A stretch of DNA of 64,000 bases from Desulfovibrio sp. Fe33 (GTDB lineage: Bacteria; Desulfobacterota; Desulfovibrionia; Desulfovibrionales; Desulfovibrionaceae). Location: NCBI RefSeq assembly GCF_028532725.1, contig NZ_JAQKGU010000009.1:1-64000 (forward strand), written 5' to 3'. The first letter of the stretch is position 1; each line of letters begins with the position of its first letter. Shown in pieces: positions 62,064-64,000 of the stretch. Both the position numbers and the translations under genes were made by a program. Under the pieces are notes generated by a model. That model had not been told where the DNA came from. It searched no databases and was given only the letters and a program-made list of their open reading frames with translations.

Positions 62064-63110
62064 ATGAATGCTCTTTACTCACTTCTGTTCGTCTTTCTCC
62101 TGGTGTTGATCCCGTTGTTCGGGGTTGATGCGGCACACATGAGGACTTTCTTCGGTGTCTGCATCCCGACGACGGCGTTCATCATCTTCATTATCGGCTT
62201 TGTATACAAAGTCGTCACCTGGGGTCGGAGCGCCGTGCCGTTCCGCATCCCTACAACCGGCGGACAGTTCAAATCCTTTGACCCCGAACTGTTCAAGCAG
62301 AACAAGCTGGACTGTCCCCAGACCGGCGCTCAGACCTTCTTCCGCATGGTGCTTGAGGTCTTCGCGTTCCGGTCTCTGTTCAGGAACACCGCCGTGTCCC
62401 TGCACGAGGGCAAGGACTACCCCGTAGTCGCCTACAAATCGAGCAAGTGGCTGTGGCTCTTCGCCATCACCTTCCACTACTCCTTTTTCATCATCGCCCT
62501 GCGGCATCTGCGCCTCTTCCTCGAACCGATCCCGTTCATTCCCGTGGGCGCGCTCGAATTCGTGGACGGCATCCTGCAGATCGGCGCTCCGGTCATGTAC
62601 CTGAGCGACCTCGGCCTGGTGGCCGGCGTGCTCCTGCTCATGGGCCGCAGGCTCGTCAACGCCAAGATCAACTACATCAGCTACGTCTCCGACTTCTTCC
62701 CGCTGTTCCTGATCCTGGCCGTCGCCCTGTCGGGCATCTACATGCGTTACTTCGCCAAGGTCGACATCATCGCGATCAAGGAGTTGACCATGGGTCTGGT
62801 GACGTTCCACTACGTCGTCCCCGAGACCGTCACCGTCTCCTTCTTCGTCCACGTCTTCCTGGTCAGCGTACTTATGGCGTACTTCCCGTTCAGCAAACTC
62901 ATGCACATGCCGGGCGTCTTCCTGTCCCCGACCCGCAACCTGCCGAACGACTCTCGCGCCAAGCACCATGTGAACCCTTGGAACGATCCGAACATCAAGG
63001 CGCACGCCTATGCCGACTACGAGAAGGAATTCGGCGTGCCCATGGCCGAGGCCGGGCTGCCCCTGGACAACCCGGAGAACGGCGTGCCCAAAGACGAGGC
63101 CGAGGCCTAG
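62064..63110 (+). CDS. dsrM: DsrM, cytochrome b-type subunit of the DsrMKJOP complex
   Basis: 348 aa inner-membrane protein with about six helices (first two at ~4-24 and ~32-52) and a NarI-like heme b core; membrane histidines are visible in ITFHYSFFIIALRHLRLF and VTFHYVVPE. In sulfate reducers the complex links menaquinone to DsrC trisulfide reduction. MNALYSLLFVFLLVLIPLFG starts the protein; GAGGTGA precedes ATG 62064. dsrK follows after 45 nt. Confidence 0.93.
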   Translation: MNALYSLLFVFLLVLIPLFGVDAAHMRTFFGVCIPTTAFIIFIIGFVYKVVTWGRSAVPFRIPTTGGQFKSFDPELFKQNKLDCPQTGAQTFFRMVLEVFAFRSLFRNTAVSLHEGKDYPVVAYKSSKWLWLFAITFHYSFFIIALRHLRLFLEPIPFIPVGALEFVDGILQIGAPVMYLSDLGLVAGVLLLMGRRLVNAKINYISYVSDFFPLFLILAVALSGIYMRYFAKVDIIAIKELTMGLVTFHYVVPETVTVSFFVHVFLVSVLMAYFPFSKLMHMPGVFLSPTRNLPNDSRAKHHVNPWNDPNIKAHAYADYEKEFGVPMAEAGLPLDNPENGVPKDEAEA

Positions 63111-63155
63111 GGTTCACCATCCGGTGATACTTTCTTCATTCGAGGAGATAAGAAT

Positions 63156-64000
63156 ATGTCCGACATTCCCAAAGCAGATGAGCTCTTCAAGAGCATAGAT
63201 TACAATCCGCCCGTGACCGGATGGATGGAAACCCCGGTAGACTTCTCGCCGGGCCATTGGTGTTACCCCGCCAAGCCCGAAAAGATCGCCTACATGGACA
63301 AGAAGCTGCCCGGCCTGTGGGGCGAGCCGCGTACATGGATGCCTTCCGACGCCGATTGGAAGCTGCCCCCCAACTGGAAGGAGACCGTGGTCAACGGTTT
63401 CCGCGAGCGGCTCAAGAAGTTCCGCTCCCTCCAGTTGTTCATGGACATCTGCGTGCGTTGCGGCGCTTGCGCCGACAAGTGTCACTACTTCATCGGCTCC
63501 GGCGATCCCAAGAACATGCCCGTGCTCCGCGCCGAGCTGATGCGCTCGGTCTACCGCGGCGAGTTCACCCTGGCAGGCAAGATCCTGTCCAAGTTCACCG
63601 GCTCCCGCGTCATGGAAGAGCATGTCCTGAAGGAGTGGTTCATCTACTTCTATCAGTGCACCCAGTGCCGCCGCTGCTCCCTGTTCTGCCCCTACGGCAT
63701 CGACACCGCGGAAATGACCATGATGGCCCGCGAGCTCATGCACCTGGTCGGCCTGAACACCAACTGGATCATGGAGCCGGTCTCCAACTGTAACATCACC
63801 GGCAACCACCTCGGCATTCAGCCCCATGCCTTCAAGGATATCGTGGACTTCATGGTCGACGACATCGAGGAAGTCACCGGCCGCCGGGTCAAGGCCCCGC
63901 TGAACGAGAAGGGCCACGAGATCCTGTTCATCACGCCGTCCGGCGACGTGTTCGCCGACCCCGGCATCTACACCTTCATGGGCTACCTGCTCCTGTTCGA
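63156..64000 (+). CDS. dsrK: DsrK, iron-sulfur subunit of the DsrMKJOP complex (partial)
   Basis: Cut by the window end after 281 codons. It is a HdrD-like protein expected to reduce the DsrC trisulfide. Two [4Fe-4S] motifs are visible, CVRCGACADKCHYF (~residues 101-114) and CTQCRRCSLFCPYG (~166-181). The catalytic CCG cysteine-rich domains would lie beyond the window. The start MSDIPKADELFKSIDYNPPV and GAGGAG before the ATG are typical; dsrJOP should follow outside the window. Confidence 0.95.
   Translation, partial: MSDIPKADELFKSIDYNPPVTGWMETPVDFSPGHWCYPAKPEKIAYMDKKLPGLWGEPRTWMPSDADWKLPPNWKETVVNGFRERLKKFRSLQLFMDICVRCGACADKCHYFIGSGDPKNMPVLRAELMRSVYRGEFTLAGKILSKFTGSRVMEEHVLKEWFIYFYQCTQCRRCSLFCPYGIDTAEMTMMARELMHLVGLNTNWIMEPVSNCNITGNHLGIQPHAFKDIVDFMVDDIEEVTGRRVKAPLNEKGHEILFITPSGDVFADPGIYTFMGYLLLF

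Overview
The window looks like one end of a contig from a Gram-negative, flagellated, sulfate-reducing deltaproteobacterium of the Desulfovibrionaceae, most like Pseudodesulfovibrio (my inference). The evidence is a dsrM-dsrK pair at the right edge, a TAXI-type TRAP transporter, many PAS/histidine-kinase and GGDEF proteins, high GC, and one gene that appears to need UGA-encoded selenocysteine. The first 98 bases are pure C, probably a sequencing or assembly artefact. I saw no tRNA, rRNA, insertion sequence, phage gene or CRISPR array.

Layout. 0.16-3.2 kb: hisC-cmk-serS. 3.3-6.7 kb (-): phosphate transporter pstS-C-A-B. 6.8-13.4 kb: rimO, a cytoplasmic histidine kinase with a Rossmann-like N-terminus, the ITP/XTP pyrophosphatase gene, an HI0933-type flavoprotein, a DJ-1/PfpI protein, a 29-residue membrane peptide and exonuclease III. 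13.7-16.3 kb (-): thpR with a small partner, then malic enzyme. 16.4-20.9 kb (-): two paralogous TAXI binding proteins around one fused TRAP permease. 21.2-26.0 kb: trmJ, then a c-di-GMP cluster (GGDEF-EAL, a degenerate GGDEF, a secreted protein). 26.1-30.6 kb: two lipoproteins, a ferredoxin-nitroreductase, a 3D-domain protein, a degenerate metallo-beta-lactamase-fold protein and an Hpt protein. 30.8-35.6 kb: Skp/OmpH-like lipoprotein, flgE under a sigma-54 promoter, a TPR protein and a PfkB kinase. 35.7-36.6 kb: about 1 kb with no gene but many hairpins. 36.6-49.6 kb: glycine-zipper lipoprotein, phospholipase-D-type lipoprotein, MauE/DoxX, MerR, htpG, dgt, FlgM-like, PIN-PhoH ATPase, lytic transglycosylase, the putative selenoprotein, ald and an Lrp regulator. 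49.8-61.1 kb: periplasmic binding protein plus hybrid-less sensor kinase, RNase E/G, radical SAM protein, another sensor kinase, trmI and a five-PAS diguanylate cyclase. 61.3-64 kb: RsbRD-N protein, dsrM and truncated dsrK, the membrane electron-transfer part of dissimilatory sulfite reduction.

Strongest leads. (1) A DUF3088-like gene at 47248-47595 (-) has an in-frame TGA exactly where relatives carry the first Cys of a CPxC motif, with a SECIS-like hairpin just downstream. (2) A dispersed repeat of about 100 bp, built as four consecutive hairpins, occurs six times, five of them within 60 bp of an intrinsic terminator. (3) A catalytically degenerate GGDEF protein that keeps the c-di-GMP-binding RxxD site sits beside an apparently active GGDEF-EAL protein. 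(4) A metallo-beta-lactamase-fold protein has lost its metal ligands and lies upstream of an Hpt gene with a nine-G tract at its ribosome-binding site.
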